From assembly GCA_022776215.1 (NCBI GenBank), contig JALFIR010000017.1:7839-71838 (forward strand): a DNA stretch of 64,000 nucleotides, written 5' to 3'. Every line of letters starts with the position of its first letter. The stretch's first letter is position 1. Under the pieces are notes generated by a model, which was not told where the DNA came from, searched no databases, and worked only from the letters and a program-made list of their open reading frames with translations. A program made the position numbers and the translations under genes. Shown here one piece after another: positions 16,490 through 25,148 of the stretch. The stretch comes from Colivicinus sp022776215 (GTDB taxonomy: Bacteria > Bacillota_I > Bacilli_A > Erysipelotrichales > Erysipelotrichaceae).

Positions 16490-17693
16490 AATTGAATTAT
16501 TGGCTCCTGCTAAGGACTTGTTTAAGGCTAAGATAGCAGTTGACTATGGTGCTGATGCCATTTATTTAGGTGGTAAATGTTTTTCTTTGCGTTCTCGTGC
16601 TTCCAATTTTGAAAATGAGGATATTAAAGAAATTGTAGAATATGCCCATAGTAAGGGTGTAAAAGTATATATTACTGTTAATATCGTTTTCCATGATGAT
16701 GATTTTGTAGGAATTAAAGAATATTTAGCTTATTTAGATGAAATTGGTGTTGATGCGATTATTGTGTCTTCTTTGTTTATTGTGAATTATGTTAAGAAGC
16801 ATCATCCAAGAATAGAAGCACATATTTCAACTCAAATGTCTTCAATCAATAGTGATGCGGTAAGCGTTTTGAAGATGTATGGGGCAGATCGCGTGGTACT
16901 TGGTAGAGAAGTTTCAATGGATGAAATCAAACTTATAAGTTCTGTTTCTTCTTTACCACTTGAAGTGTTTATTCATGGTGGCATGTGTTCTAATTATTCA
17001 GGACGTTGTGTTTTAAGTAATCGTATGACTAATAGAGACGCTAATAGAGGTGGCTGTGCTCATAGTTGTCGTTGGAAATATCATGTTTATGAAGGTGATA
17101 CTTTAATTAGTGATCCAGAATGTCCTTTGTCTATGTCTTCTAAAGATTTAAGGGCAGCTGATTATGTTGAAGAGATGATTAAGTGTGGTGTTGCGTCTTT
17201 AAAGATTGAAGGACGTATGAAGTCTGAATATTATATTGCCCAGGTAGTAAAGACTTATCGTATGCTTATAGATGAAGTGTATGAAAAGGGTCATTTAGAG
17301 GATGATCGTTTGGTTTACTATAATAATGAATTGACTAAGGCAGAGAATCGTTTGAGTGATTCAGGTTTCTTGAGTGGTAAATGTGATGATTCTAAACACT
17401 TATATGGTGTAAATGGAAGCGGGGTTACCCATGATTATGTAGGTCTTGTGAAGGCTTATGACAAGAACCGCTCTTTGGCTTTAGTTGAAGTTAAGAATAT
17501 GTTTGATATAAATGATACTTTGGAAGTCTTTGGTCCAAGTGTTAATAATGAAAGATTTAAGAATACAGTGATGTTTGATGATGAGTGGAATTTCTTAAAT
17601 GAAGCTCATAAGCCATGTCAGCTTGTAGTTATTCGTATGCCTTTTGAGGTTAGTAAGAATGATATGATTAGAAAGGTCAATGATGATTGTTGA
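16482..17693 (+). CDS. U32 family tRNA hydroxylation protein, TrhP2/YrrO-like
   Basis: A 403-residue protein with the full U32 signature: ELLAPAKD at the start, GADAIYLGGK, and the cysteine-rich iron-sulfur region CSNYSGRCVLSN followed by GGCAHSCRW. The block ADYVEEMIKCGVASLKIEGRMKS is diagnostic. It is expected to make 5-hydroxyuridine in the tRNA wobble position using prephenate-derived chemistry. I use ATG 16482, six bases after AAGGAGG; ATG 16476 is too close to that site. It overlaps the preceding and following genes, so the four genes 15602-19090 form one operon. Confidence 0.85.
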   Translation: MNKIELLAPAKDLFKAKIAVDYGADAIYLGGKCFSLRSRASNFENEDIKEIVEYAHSKGVKVYITVNIVFHDDDFVGIKEYLAYLDEIGVDAIIVSSLFIVNYVKKHHPRIEAHISTQMSSINSDAVSVLKMYGADRVVLGREVSMDEIKLISSVSSLPLEVFIHGGMCSNYSGRCVLSNRMTNRDANRGGCAHSCRWKYHVYEGDTLISDPECPLSMSSKDLRAADYVEEMIKCGVASLKIEGRMKSEYYIAQVVKTYRMLIDEVYEKGHLEDDRLVYYNNELTKAENRLSDSGFLSGKCDDSKHLYGVNGSGVTHDYVGLVKAYDKNRSLALVEVKNMFDINDTLEVFGPSVNNERFKNTVMFDDEWNFLNEAHKPCQLVVIRMPFEVSKNDMIRKVNDDC

Positions 17694-18384
17694 GGGGGCT
17701 ATCGCTGTTAAGGCTTGTATCCAAGGTGGAAAGCGCGCTGTTTATAAGGTATATATAGACAAAGCCAAGAGAACTAAGGATTTTAATTATATTAGAAGAT
17801 TGTGTGAATCTAAGGATATTAGTGTTCATGAATTAGAACGTTCTTCTTTCGATAACTTTGAAGTTGGCAAGACCTTTGGTGGCGTTATAGCTGAAGTAAG
17901 TGATAGAAGAAGTGATGAACTAGGCGATGGGGATGCCTTTTATATTGATGGTATTGAAGATCCTTTTAATATTGGATATATGTTAAGAACCATCTATGCC
18001 TTGGGTGTTTCTAATGTAATTTTAAAGGCTAGGGATTATTCTAAGTTGGATGCTCAGATTATTAAATCTAGTGCTGGTGCTTATGAACTATTAAATATTA
18101 AGTATGTAGATGATGAGTATGCATATCTTAAGTCTTTAAAGAAGAATTATCATCTTTATTCTTTATATAGGGGTGATGATTCTAAGGATATCTTTAAAGT
18201 TAGATTTGATTTTAAATGTTTATTCTTAATCGGCGGTGAAAAAAGAGGTATCTCATCTAAGTTATTATCTTTAGTGGATACTGGTTTATATATTCCTTAT
18301 GGGAATGATTTTAGAAATAGTTTGAATGCAGCTAGTGCTGTTAGTGTTGTCTCAACACTTTTATATGGACAAAGAAATGATTGA
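17680..18384 (+). CDS. TrmH/SpoU family RNA 2'-O-methyltransferase, copy 1
   Basis: A 234-residue SPOUT methyltransferase. The N-terminal substrate-binding part is followed by DGIEDPFNIGYMLRT, the LIGGEKRGIS loop and IPYGNDFRNSLNAASAVSV, which form the SAM-binding knot. It methylates ribose in rRNA or tRNA; the exact target cannot be told. It overlaps the U32 gene upstream by 14 nt and runs a few bases into the second SpoU gene downstream. The initial codons are ATGATG, so the true start may be 17683. Confidence 0.82.
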   Translation: MMIVEGAIAVKACIQGGKRAVYKVYIDKAKRTKDFNYIRRLCESKDISVHELERSSFDNFEVGKTFGGVIAEVSDRRSDELGDGDAFYIDGIEDPFNIGYMLRTIYALGVSNVILKARDYSKLDAQIIKSSAGAYELLNIKYVDDEYAYLKSLKKNYHLYSLYRGDDSKDIFKVRFDFKCLFLIGGEKRGISSKLLSLVDTGLYIPYGNDFRNSLNAASAVSVVSTLLYGQRND

Positions 18385-19090
18385 ATCGTTAGAAAATAAA
18401 AAGGTAAAAGATTGGACACGTCTTCATTTAAAGAAGTATCGTGATCGTAATTTTTTAATCCTTGATAAAGGAGTTCTTTTGGAAGCTTATAAACAAGGAT
18501 ACTTGGATACTTTGATTTATTGTGGTCAAAGGCCTTTTGACTTTGATAAGGCTTATGAGGTATCTAGAGTTGTTTTAAATAAGATTTCTAAAAGAGATGA
18601 CCTTGACTATATTGGGGTTGGCAAGGAAATAGAGGAAAAAAGAGCATATTGTTCAAGAATAATGATGTTGGATGAACTTTCTGATCCTTTAAATATTGGT
18701 AGAATCATGGAGTGTGCATATTTATTTGGTTTTGATACTATTCTTTTAAGTGAAAATTGTGCTGATATTTATCATCCTAAGTGTTTAAGTGCTTCTAAGG
18801 GTGCTATTTATCATTTAAATATCTTTAGAGGGAATTTAGTTGAACAAATAAAGGATTTAAAAGAAAAGGGCTATATTATTTATGCCACTGGTTTAAAAGA
18901 AAATAGTTTGTTTCTTGATGAAGTAAACAAAAGCCCTAAGATGGCTTTTGTCCTTGGCAATGAAGGATCTGGTGTATCAAAGGAAGTCTTTGATAGTGCT
19001 AATGAGACTGTTAAGATTCAGATGCATAATATCGATTCTTTAAATGTTGCCATGGCTGGTTCTATTATCATGTATCGTTTTTTAGTATAG
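18377..19090 (+). CDS. TrmH/SpoU family RNA 2'-O-methyltransferase, copy 2
   Basis: A 237-residue SPOUT methyltransferase. It starts MIESLENKKVKDWTRL, which aligns with the usual N-terminus of this family, so I prefer ATG 18377 to the in-frame starts at 18326 or 18365. SAM-knot blocks are MLDELSDPLNIGRIMECAYLFG, FVLGNEGSGVS and IDSLNVAMAGSI. It is clearly diverged from the preceding SpoU gene, so the two probably modify different nucleotides. Confidence 0.82.
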   Translation: MIESLENKKVKDWTRLHLKKYRDRNFLILDKGVLLEAYKQGYLDTLIYCGQRPFDFDKAYEVSRVVLNKISKRDDLDYIGVGKEIEEKRAYCSRIMMLDELSDPLNIGRIMECAYLFGFDTILLSENCADIYHPKCLSASKGAIYHLNIFRGNLVEQIKDLKEKGYIIYATGLKENSLFLDEVNKSPKMAFVLGNEGSGVSKEVFDSANETVKIQMHNIDSLNVAMAGSIIMYRFLV

Positions 19091-19384
19091 AATCTTAAAG
19101 TTCTTTTCTTGTTTACATGGTATTTTTTTAAGATAATAGTCTTCGATTCTAATGAAGTTTCTAACTGTGAAACCATCTATACTTAGATAGCTTCCTTGTT
19201 TTAACATTTTACTAATGAAGGTCATGATTTTATCTTCATCGCCTTGTATCTCAACCTCGACATTACCATTGTCGAGGTTTTTTGCGCTTCCTGTTAGATC
19301 TAATTCAGTTGCGATTCTTTGACAAGTGTAGCGAAAGCCTACTCCTTGTACCTGTCCTTTAAAAATAATCAAGTATCTTTCCAT
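19082..19384 (-). CDS. acyP: Acylphosphatase
   Basis: A 100-residue acylphosphatase that hydrolyses carboxyl-phosphate bonds. The active-site Arg is in GQVQGVGFRYT and the active-site Asn in SAKNLDNGNVEVEIQG. I start it at 19384 (MERYLIIF); a longer frame to 19462 would run across the promoter. On the minus strand TATAAT (19396-19391) ends 6 nt before the ATG, again a leaderless layout. It converges on the SpoU gene with a 9-nt overlap of ends and is divergent from the MarR-NrdG gene. Confidence 0.88.
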   Translation of the reverse strand: MERYLIIFKGQVQGVGFRYTCQRIATELDLTGSAKNLDNGNVEVEIQGDEDKIMTFISKMLKQGSYLSIDGFTVRNFIRIEDYYLKKIPCKQEKNFKILY

Positions 19385-19397
19385 GTATTTATTATAA

Positions 19398-19418
19398 CCT
19401 TGAAACAATATTTCAAGG
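19398..19418. promoter_or_regulatory. Dyad in the acylphosphatase promoter
   Basis: CCTTGAAA and TTTCAAGG (8-bp perfect arms, 5-nt spacer) lie directly upstream of the acylphosphatase -10, in the intergenic region shared with the MarR-NrdG fusion. Its TTGA...TCAA half-sites resemble those of the GTTGAA-N2-TTCAAC operator next to it. Confidence 0.45.
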
Positions 19419-19445
19419 ATTTTTAAATTTGTGTGTATTAAATTA

Positions 19446-19472
19446 GTTGAATATTCAACCATTTGTTATAAT
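19446..19472 (+). promoter_or_regulatory. Operator and extended -10 of the MarR-NrdG fusion gene
   Basis: GTTGAATATTCAAC (19446-19459) is a perfect 14-bp palindrome in the -35 region. An extended -10, TGTTATAAT, follows at 19464-19472. The palindrome has the same half-sites as the one in the nrdD1 promoter (11002-11015). Autoregulation by the MarR domain encoded here is the simplest reading. Confidence 0.65.
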
Positions 19473-19481
19473 GAATACGCT

Positions 19482-20624
19482 ATGGAAAGACTAATGAATG
19501 TGGATCCAATGATTTTGAATCGTTGTAACCAAAAATATTATGACAAGGTATTATCTAAATACGATATTTCTTATACTCAAATGTTTATTTTGATGGCAAT
19601 CTATGAACATAAGGGGCTTTCGATGAATGAATTGGCTGTTATTGGTGCTTATGACAAAGGGACTATTACTAAGGCTATTCAGAAGTTAGAACAGTTGGGT
19701 TATGTGGAGATGACTTTGAGTAGTGAGGATAAGCGTTTGAAGTTGTTGAATACAACGCCAAAGTGTGATCATATTATGCCTGAACTGTATATGATTAGAC
19801 AGGGTTGGCAGGATTATTTGTTTAAGGATATTAGTAGGGAAGATTATTTAACTTATGTTAGTGTTGTTGAAAGACTTAATAATAAGGCTAAGGAATATCC
19901 TCATTATGAGAATGATTTAAATATTCATATCTATGGTCTTCAAAAACTTACCTTATTAGATTATCCAGGTAAGATGGCAGCTACTTTGTTTACTGGTGGT
20001 TGTAACTTTAGATGCCCATTTTGTCATAATCGTTCACTTGTTTTCTTGAATGAACAAGAGGGTGAAATTGATCAAAAGTTGATCTTTGAGTATTTAGAGA
20101 AAAGAAAGAATGTGCTTGATGGTGTTTGTATAAGTGGTGGTGAACCTTTACTACAAGAGGGTATCAAAGACTTATGTAGACAAATTAAGGACTTGGGTTT
20201 GATGGTTAAGTTAGATACAAATGGCTATTGTTTCGACTTATTGAAAGAATTGGTTGAAGAGGGTTTAGTAGATTATGTAGCTATGGATATTAAGAATACC
20301 AAGGATAAATATAGCTTCACTTGCGGTTTAAATGATATGGACTTAAGTGGTATAGAGAAAAGTGTTGAGTATCTAAAGTCTAATGTGGTTGATTATGAAT
20401 TTAGGACTACAATTGTCAAAGAATTCCATGAGGATTTAGATCTTGAATCATTAGGTAAATGGTTAAAGGGTGCTAAAAGATATTATCTACAAAATTTTGA
20501 AAGTAGAGAAAGTTGTATCCAAAGTGGTTTGAATAGTTTGGATGAAAGTAGGCTGAAAGAATACCAAGAGGTATTGAGTAAATATATTGATAATGTATAT
20601 ATAAGAGGATTACAGGAGGACTAG
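19482..20624 (+). CDS. MarR-type regulator fused to an NrdG2-type radical SAM activase
   Basis: A 380-residue two-domain protein. Residues 1-138 are a complete MarR winged-helix domain: recognition helix in DKGTITKAIQKLEQLGYV and the wing TLSSEDKRLKLLNTT. Residues 150-380 are a radical SAM enzyme of the NrdG2 (anaerobic RNR activating) type, with cluster cysteines 174, 178 and 181 in CNFRCPFC and the GGEP motif in CISGGEPLLQEG. The linker carries no stop or frameshift. nrdD2 follows after 1 nt, so this is its activase. The protein may both activate the reductase and repress transcription from the palindromes at 19446 and 11002. ATG 19482 has no clear ribosome site; ATG 19494 is an alternative. 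Confidence 0.88.
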   Translation: MERLMNVDPMILNRCNQKYYDKVLSKYDISYTQMFILMAIYEHKGLSMNELAVIGAYDKGTITKAIQKLEQLGYVEMTLSSEDKRLKLLNTTPKCDHIMPELYMIRQGWQDYLFKDISREDYLTYVSVVERLNNKAKEYPHYENDLNIHIYGLQKLTLLDYPGKMAATLFTGGCNFRCPFCHNRSLVFLNEQEGEIDQKLIFEYLEKRKNVLDGVCISGGEPLLQEGIKDLCRQIKDLGLMVKLDTNGYCFDLLKELVEEGLVDYVAMDIKNTKDKYSFTCGLNDMDLSGIEKSVEYLKSNVVDYEFRTTIVKEFHEDLDLESLGKWLKGAKRYYLQNFESRESCIQSGLNSLDESRLKEYQEVLSKYIDNVYIRGLQED

Positions 20625-20625
20625 T

Positions 20626-22989
20626 ATGTATAAGGTTATTAAAAGAGATGGCAAGGAAGTTGATTTTAATGTAAATAAGATTTCTAATGCGATTGGTAAG
20701 GCTTTTGCGGCAGTTGGTAGAGACTTTCATCCAAGTGTGGTTGAACTGTTGGCACTTAGAACTTGTGCTGATTTTGAGACTAAAGTAAAAGATGGCAAGG
20801 TATATGTAGAAGATATTCAAGATAGTGTTGAGAAGGTATTGTCTGAGAGCAATTATGCTGATGTTGCTAAGGCATATATTCTTTATCGTAAACAAAGAGA
20901 AAAGGCCCGTAATTTATCAGAGACTATGCTTGATTATAAGAAGTTAGTTAATTCTTATGTTGATTCAATTGACTGGCGTGTTAAAGAGAATTCGACAGTT
21001 ACTTATTCGGTTGGTGGTTTGATTCTTTCAAATTCTGGTGCAATTACAGCCAACTATTGGTTGAGTGAAATTTATCCAAATGAAATAGCTAATGCCCATC
21101 GTAATTGTGATATTCATATTCATGATTTGAGCATGCTTACAGGATATTGCGCTGGTTGGTCACTTAGACAATTGATTCAAGAAGGATTAGGTGGTATTAA
21201 GGGTAAGATTACATCTGCTCCAGCAAAGCACTTGTCAACTTTGTGTAATCAAATGGTAAATTTCTTGGGTATTATGCAAAATGAGTGGGCTGGTGCACAG
21301 GCTTTCTCTTCTTTTGATACTTATTTGGCGCCTTTTGTAAGAGAAGATAATTTATCTTATAAGCAAGTTAAACAATGCATCCAATCTTTTGTCTATGGTG
21401 TTAATACACCTTCTCGTTGGGGTACGCAAGCACCTTTCTCTAATATTACATTAGACTGGACAGTTCCTGAGGATATGGCTGAGCAATTCTGTTTAGTTGG
21501 TGGCAAAGAACTTTCTTACACTTATAAAGAGTGTCAAAAAGAGATGGATATGATTAATAAGGCCTTTATTGAAGTAATGTTGGAGGGTGATGCCAATGGT
21601 AGAGGTTTCCAATATCCAATTCCAACTTATTCAATTACTAAGGAATTCGATTTCTCAGAAACAGAAAATAATAAATTGTTGTTTGGGATGACTGCTAAGT
21701 ATGGTACTCCTTATTTCTCTAACTATGTAAATTCTGATATGAAGCCAAGTGATATTAGATCAATGTGTTGTCGTTTAAGATTGGACTTAAGAGAATTAAG
21801 AAAGAAATCAGGAGGTTATTTCGGTTCTGGTGAATCAACAGGTTCTGTTGGTGTGGTTACTGTTAATATGCCTCGTATTGCCTATTTAGCTAAAGACAGA
21901 GAAGACTTCTATAATCGTTTGGATAAGATTATGGATATCTCAGCTAAGTCTTTAAAGATTAAAAGAGAAGTTATTACTAAGCTATTAGAGAATGGCTTAT
22001 ATCCATATACATTAAGATATTTGGGCACATTCAAGAATCATTTCTCTACTATTGGTTTAGTTGGTATGAATGAGGCTTGTTTAAATGCTAATTGGATAAA
22101 AGCTGATTTGACTGAAGAGATTGCTCAAGATTTTACTGAAGAAGTATTGAATCATATGCGTGAGCGTTTGGTTATTTATCAAGAGATGTATGGCGATTTA
22201 TACAACTTGGAAGCTACTCCTGCGGAGTCTACGGCTTATCGTTTGGCAAAGCACGATAAGAAGGAATATAAGGATATTATTACAGCAAATGATGATTCTA
22301 AGGTTCCGTATTATACAAACTCTTCACATTTACCAGTAAGTTTTACTGATGATGTATTTAGAGCTTTAGATATTGAGGATAGATTCCAAAATTTATATAC
22401 TTCAGGTACTGTTTTCCATACTTTCTTAGGTGAGAAGCTTCCTGATTGGAGGGCTGCTGCAAGTCTTGTAAAGAAGATTGCGACTAATTATAAGTTACCT
22501 TACTATACTATCTCTCCAACTTATTCTATTTGTGAGGATCATGGTTATATTACAGGTGAGGTTTATACTTGTCCAATTTGTGGTAAGAAGACTGAAGTTT
22601 GGTCTCGTATTACTGGTTATTATCGTCCTATTTCTAACTGGAATGATGGTAAGGCTCAAGAGTTTAAGGATCGTGTAGAGTATCTTCCTAGTGATTCTAC
22701 TGTTCTAAAGGCTAAAGAAGTAAAAGAGGAGATTGTTAAGGAAGAGCCAAAACACGAGTATAAGCCAAGTGAGTTAACAATTTTTGTGCAGGATCATTGT
22801 CCTAAGTGCAAGGGTGCTGAGCAGAGATTGAGACTTAAGGGTATTAATTATAATGTGGTTAATTGTAGTGTAGATACAAAGTTAGCTAGAGAATTAGGGG
22901 TAGTAGAAACACCTACAATTATTGATACTGATGGCAAGTGGTATGCTGGTGCTAATGCGGCAGTTGACTATTTAAAAGATCATGAGTGA
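20626..22989 (+). CDS. nrdD: Anaerobic (class III) ribonucleotide reductase with C-terminal glutaredoxin domain, copy 2
   Basis: A 787-residue NrdD, diverged from copy 1. It has an ATP-cone (about residues 1-95), the catalytic barrel, a zinc site (CEDHG and CPICGK) and the glycyl-radical loop RITGYYRPI (Gly near 664). After a charged linker, residues 716-787 form a glutaredoxin/NrdH-like domain, ELTIFVQDHCPKCKGAEQ, with CPKC at 725-728 and the cis-Pro block VVETPTIIDTDG. The fusion suggests electrons come from a dithiol rather than formate. It is in an operon with the MarR-NrdG activase (1-nt gap) and the thioredoxin-reductase-like gene (8-nt overlap). Confidence 0.94.
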   Translation: MYKVIKRDGKEVDFNVNKISNAIGKAFAAVGRDFHPSVVELLALRTCADFETKVKDGKVYVEDIQDSVEKVLSESNYADVAKAYILYRKQREKARNLSETMLDYKKLVNSYVDSIDWRVKENSTVTYSVGGLILSNSGAITANYWLSEIYPNEIANAHRNCDIHIHDLSMLTGYCAGWSLRQLIQEGLGGIKGKITSAPAKHLSTLCNQMVNFLGIMQNEWAGAQAFSSFDTYLAPFVREDNLSYKQVKQCIQSFVYGVNTPSRWGTQAPFSNITLDWTVPEDMAEQFCLVGGKELSYTYKECQKEMDMINKAFIEVMLEGDANGRGFQYPIPTYSITKEFDFSETENNKLLFGMTAKYGTPYFSNYVNSDMKPSDIRSMCCRLRLDLRELRKKSGGYFGSGESTGSVGVVTVNMPRIAYLAKDREDFYNRLDKIMDISAKSLKIKREVITKLLENGLYPYTLRYLGTFKNHFSTIGLVGMNEACLNANWIKADLTEEIAQDFTEEVLNHMRERLVIYQEMYGDLYNLEATPAESTAYRLAKHDKKEYKDIITANDDSKVPYYTNSSHLPVSFTDDVFRALDIEDRFQNLYTSGTVFHTFLGEKLPDWRAAASLVKKIATNYKLPYYTISPTYSICEDHGYITGEVYTCPICGKKTEVWSRITGYYRPISNWNDGKAQEFKDRVEYLPSDSTVLKAKEVKEEIVKEEPKHEYKPSELTIFVQDHCPKCKGAEQRLRLKGINYNVVNCSVDTKLARELGVVETPTIIDTDGKWYAGANAAVDYLKDHE

Positions 22990-23884
22990 TATTTATGATT
23001 TGGTGATAGTAGGAGGAGGTCCTGCGGGACTTACTTCTGCCATCTATGGTCTAAGAAATGGCCATAGTGTAGCGGTTATTGAAAGAGATGTCTTTGGTGG
23101 TCAAATTACAAGTTCACCAAGTGTATTAAATATTCCAGGTTTTAATAAAATCAGTGGTGATGAGTATGGTGATCTATTGTTAGAACAGGTTAGTAAATTG
23201 GGTGGTGAACTTGTTTTTGATGAATGTGTTAAAGTGTCACCAGGTGATGTTATTACTGTTAACTTAAAAGATACAGGTGAAATTCTTTGTAAAAGTTTAA
23301 TATTGGCAACCGGTACTGTTCATCGTCGTTTAAATGTTGAACATGAGGAAGAATTGATTGGCAAGCATGTACATTTTTGTGCTGTATGTGATGCTGGTTT
23401 ATATAAAGATAAGACAGTAGTTTTGGTAGGTGGGGGTAATTCGGCTTTAGTTGAGGCTGATATCTTAGCTAATATCTGTAAGAAAGTGATTATCTTACAA
23501 GATTTAAGCGAATTTACTGGTGAAGCATCTTTGATTAAGCAATTAGAGAGCCATGATAATATCACTACTTATTTTAATTGTTCAAATATTAAGTATATTG
23601 TGGAAGATTCTTTCAAGGGTGTTAGTTTTAATGGCAAGGAATTATTATGTGATGGTGTTTTCTTGGCTATTGGCTTAGTTCCTGATAATAAGTATTTTAA
23701 GGATTTGTTAGACTTGGATGATAGAGGATATTTCATCGCTGATGAGAATGGCTATACAAAATATGATAATATTTTTGTGGCAGGCGATTGTCGTCAAAAG
23801 ATGTTAAGACAGGTAGTTACTGCCTGTGGCGATGGTGCTAATTGTGCCATTAATGCCAGTAGATATTTAAGAGGTGTGAAATGA
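22982..23884 (+). CDS. trxB: Thioredoxin reductase-like flavoprotein
   Basis: A 300-residue NADPH-dependent disulfide reductase. FAD-binding VIVGGGPAGLTSAIYG is at the N-terminus, the redox pair is in HFCAVCDAGLY (near residues 131-135), the NADPH site is LVGGGNSALVEA, and the C-terminal FAD block is VAGDC with QVVTACGDGANCA. It overlaps nrdD2 by 8 nt, so its likely partner is the glutaredoxin-like domain at the end of that reductase. Whether NADPH is the real donor cannot be told from sequence. Confidence 0.88.
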   Translation: MSDIYDLVIVGGGPAGLTSAIYGLRNGHSVAVIERDVFGGQITSSPSVLNIPGFNKISGDEYGDLLLEQVSKLGGELVFDECVKVSPGDVITVNLKDTGEILCKSLILATGTVHRRLNVEHEEELIGKHVHFCAVCDAGLYKDKTVVLVGGGNSALVEADILANICKKVIILQDLSEFTGEASLIKQLESHDNITTYFNCSNIKYIVEDSFKGVSFNGKELLCDGVFLAIGLVPDNKYFKDLLDLDDRGYFIADENGYTKYDNIFVAGDCRQKMLRQVVTACGDGANCAINASRYLRGVK

Positions 23885-25119
23885 ATTTAGTTGAATTTTT
23901 AAATAATAGTCCTAGTAGCTATAATGCGATTGATAGTATTAAGAAAATTTTAGATGAGAATCATTATGTAGAACTTGATGAAAGAGATGCATATGCTTTA
24001 GATAAGGGTGGCAAGTATTACATCATTAGAAATGGTTCTAGTGTTATGGCCTTTAATGTTGGTAATAATTTAGAGAATCCTTCTTTACAATTAACCGCTT
24101 CTCATTCTGATTGTCCATCTTTTGTGTTGAAGCCAAATTGTTGTAGCTACGAGGGCGGTTACTTTAAGTTGAATACCGAGGTATATGGTGGTGTTACTTT
24201 CTATTCTTGGTTAGATAGACCGCTTAGTATTGCAGGTAGAATTATTTATAGAGAAGATGGAAGTGTTAAGTCATGTTCTTATAAGTATGATAAGCCATTC
24301 TGTTTGATTCCATCTGTTGCGATTCATATGAATAGGGAAGTAAATACTAACTTAAACTTAAATCCACAAGTTGATATGCTTCCTATGGTGTCATTAGAAA
24401 AGGGTGATATTTTAAGTTTCTTAAAGGAAGATAGTGGTAAGGATGTGTTAAGTTATGACTTATTTTTGTATCCTGTGAATAGTGCTTATTTATGGGGCAA
24501 GAATGATGAATTTATTACAGGTAATCATTTAGATGATCTTCAATGTGCTTATAACTGTTTAATGGGTTTTATTGATAGTTTCAATGATAATAACATTAAT
24601 GTTTATTGTTGTTTCGATAATGAAGAGATTGGTTCAAGTACAAGACAGGGTGCTGATTCTGATTTCTTGTTTACTAATTTAAATAGAATTTGTAACTCAT
24701 TGAACATTGATTATTATCGTTTGTTGGCAAGAGGTTTTATGTTGTCTTGTGATAACGCCCATGCACTTCATCCAAATCATAATGAGAAGCATGATGCCTT
24801 GAATCGTCCTTCAATGAATAAGGGTATTGTCATCAAGCATGAGACTAGGGCTTATACAAGTGATGGCTTAAGTATTGGCTATTTAAAGGATTTATTGGAG
24901 CGTCATGATATTCCTTATCAATATTTTGCGAATAGAAGTGATAGTAGGGGTGGCAGTACTTTGGGTAATATCTCTAATAATCATAGTTCGATGTTGTCGG
25001 TTGATGTTGGCCTAGCTCAATTGGCGATGCATTCATGTGTGGAGACAGCTGGTAATTTGGATAATGATTATATGGTAGAGACGGTTAAGGCCTTCTATAG
25101 CGAAAGTTTAATTAAGTAA
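23881..25119 (+). CDS. M18 family aminopeptidase (aspartyl aminopeptidase type)
   Basis: A 412-residue cytosolic zinc aminopeptidase. Metal and catalytic motifs: TASHSDCPSFVLKP (first His and Asp), FDNEEIGSSTRQGADSDF (Glu pair) and SCDNAHALHPNHNEKHD (His). It removes N-terminal, usually acidic, residues from peptides. ATG overlaps the end of trxB by 4 nt (ATGA), so it is the last gene of the nrdD2 operon. Confidence 0.9.
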   Translation: MNLVEFLNNSPSSYNAIDSIKKILDENHYVELDERDAYALDKGGKYYIIRNGSSVMAFNVGNNLENPSLQLTASHSDCPSFVLKPNCCSYEGGYFKLNTEVYGGVTFYSWLDRPLSIAGRIIYREDGSVKSCSYKYDKPFCLIPSVAIHMNREVNTNLNLNPQVDMLPMVSLEKGDILSFLKEDSGKDVLSYDLFLYPVNSAYLWGKNDEFITGNHLDDLQCAYNCLMGFIDSFNDNNINVYCCFDNEEIGSSTRQGADSDFLFTNLNRICNSLNIDYYRLLARGFMLSCDNAHALHPNHNEKHDALNRPSMNKGIVIKHETRAYTSDGLSIGYLKDLLERHDIPYQYFANRSDSRGGSTLGNISNNHSSMLSVDVGLAQLAMHSCVETAGNLDNDYMVETVKAFYSESLIK

Positions 25120-25122
25120 AAA

Positions 25123-25148
25123 GAAAGAAGAGTTTAGGCTCTTCTTTC
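25123..25148. terminator. Terminator between convergent genes
   Basis: GAAAGAAGAG (25123-25132) and CTCTTCTTTC (25139-25148) form a 10-bp stem with a 6-nt loop. The minus-strand reading is followed by CTTTTTAC. It overlaps the last codons of the MalY-like gene. Confidence 0.6.

Noticed and set aside
18326..18376. Earlier start for the second SpoU gene
   Set aside because: The extra residues are hydrophobic translation of the upstream gene's C-terminus in another frame; family alignment begins at MIESLENKKV.
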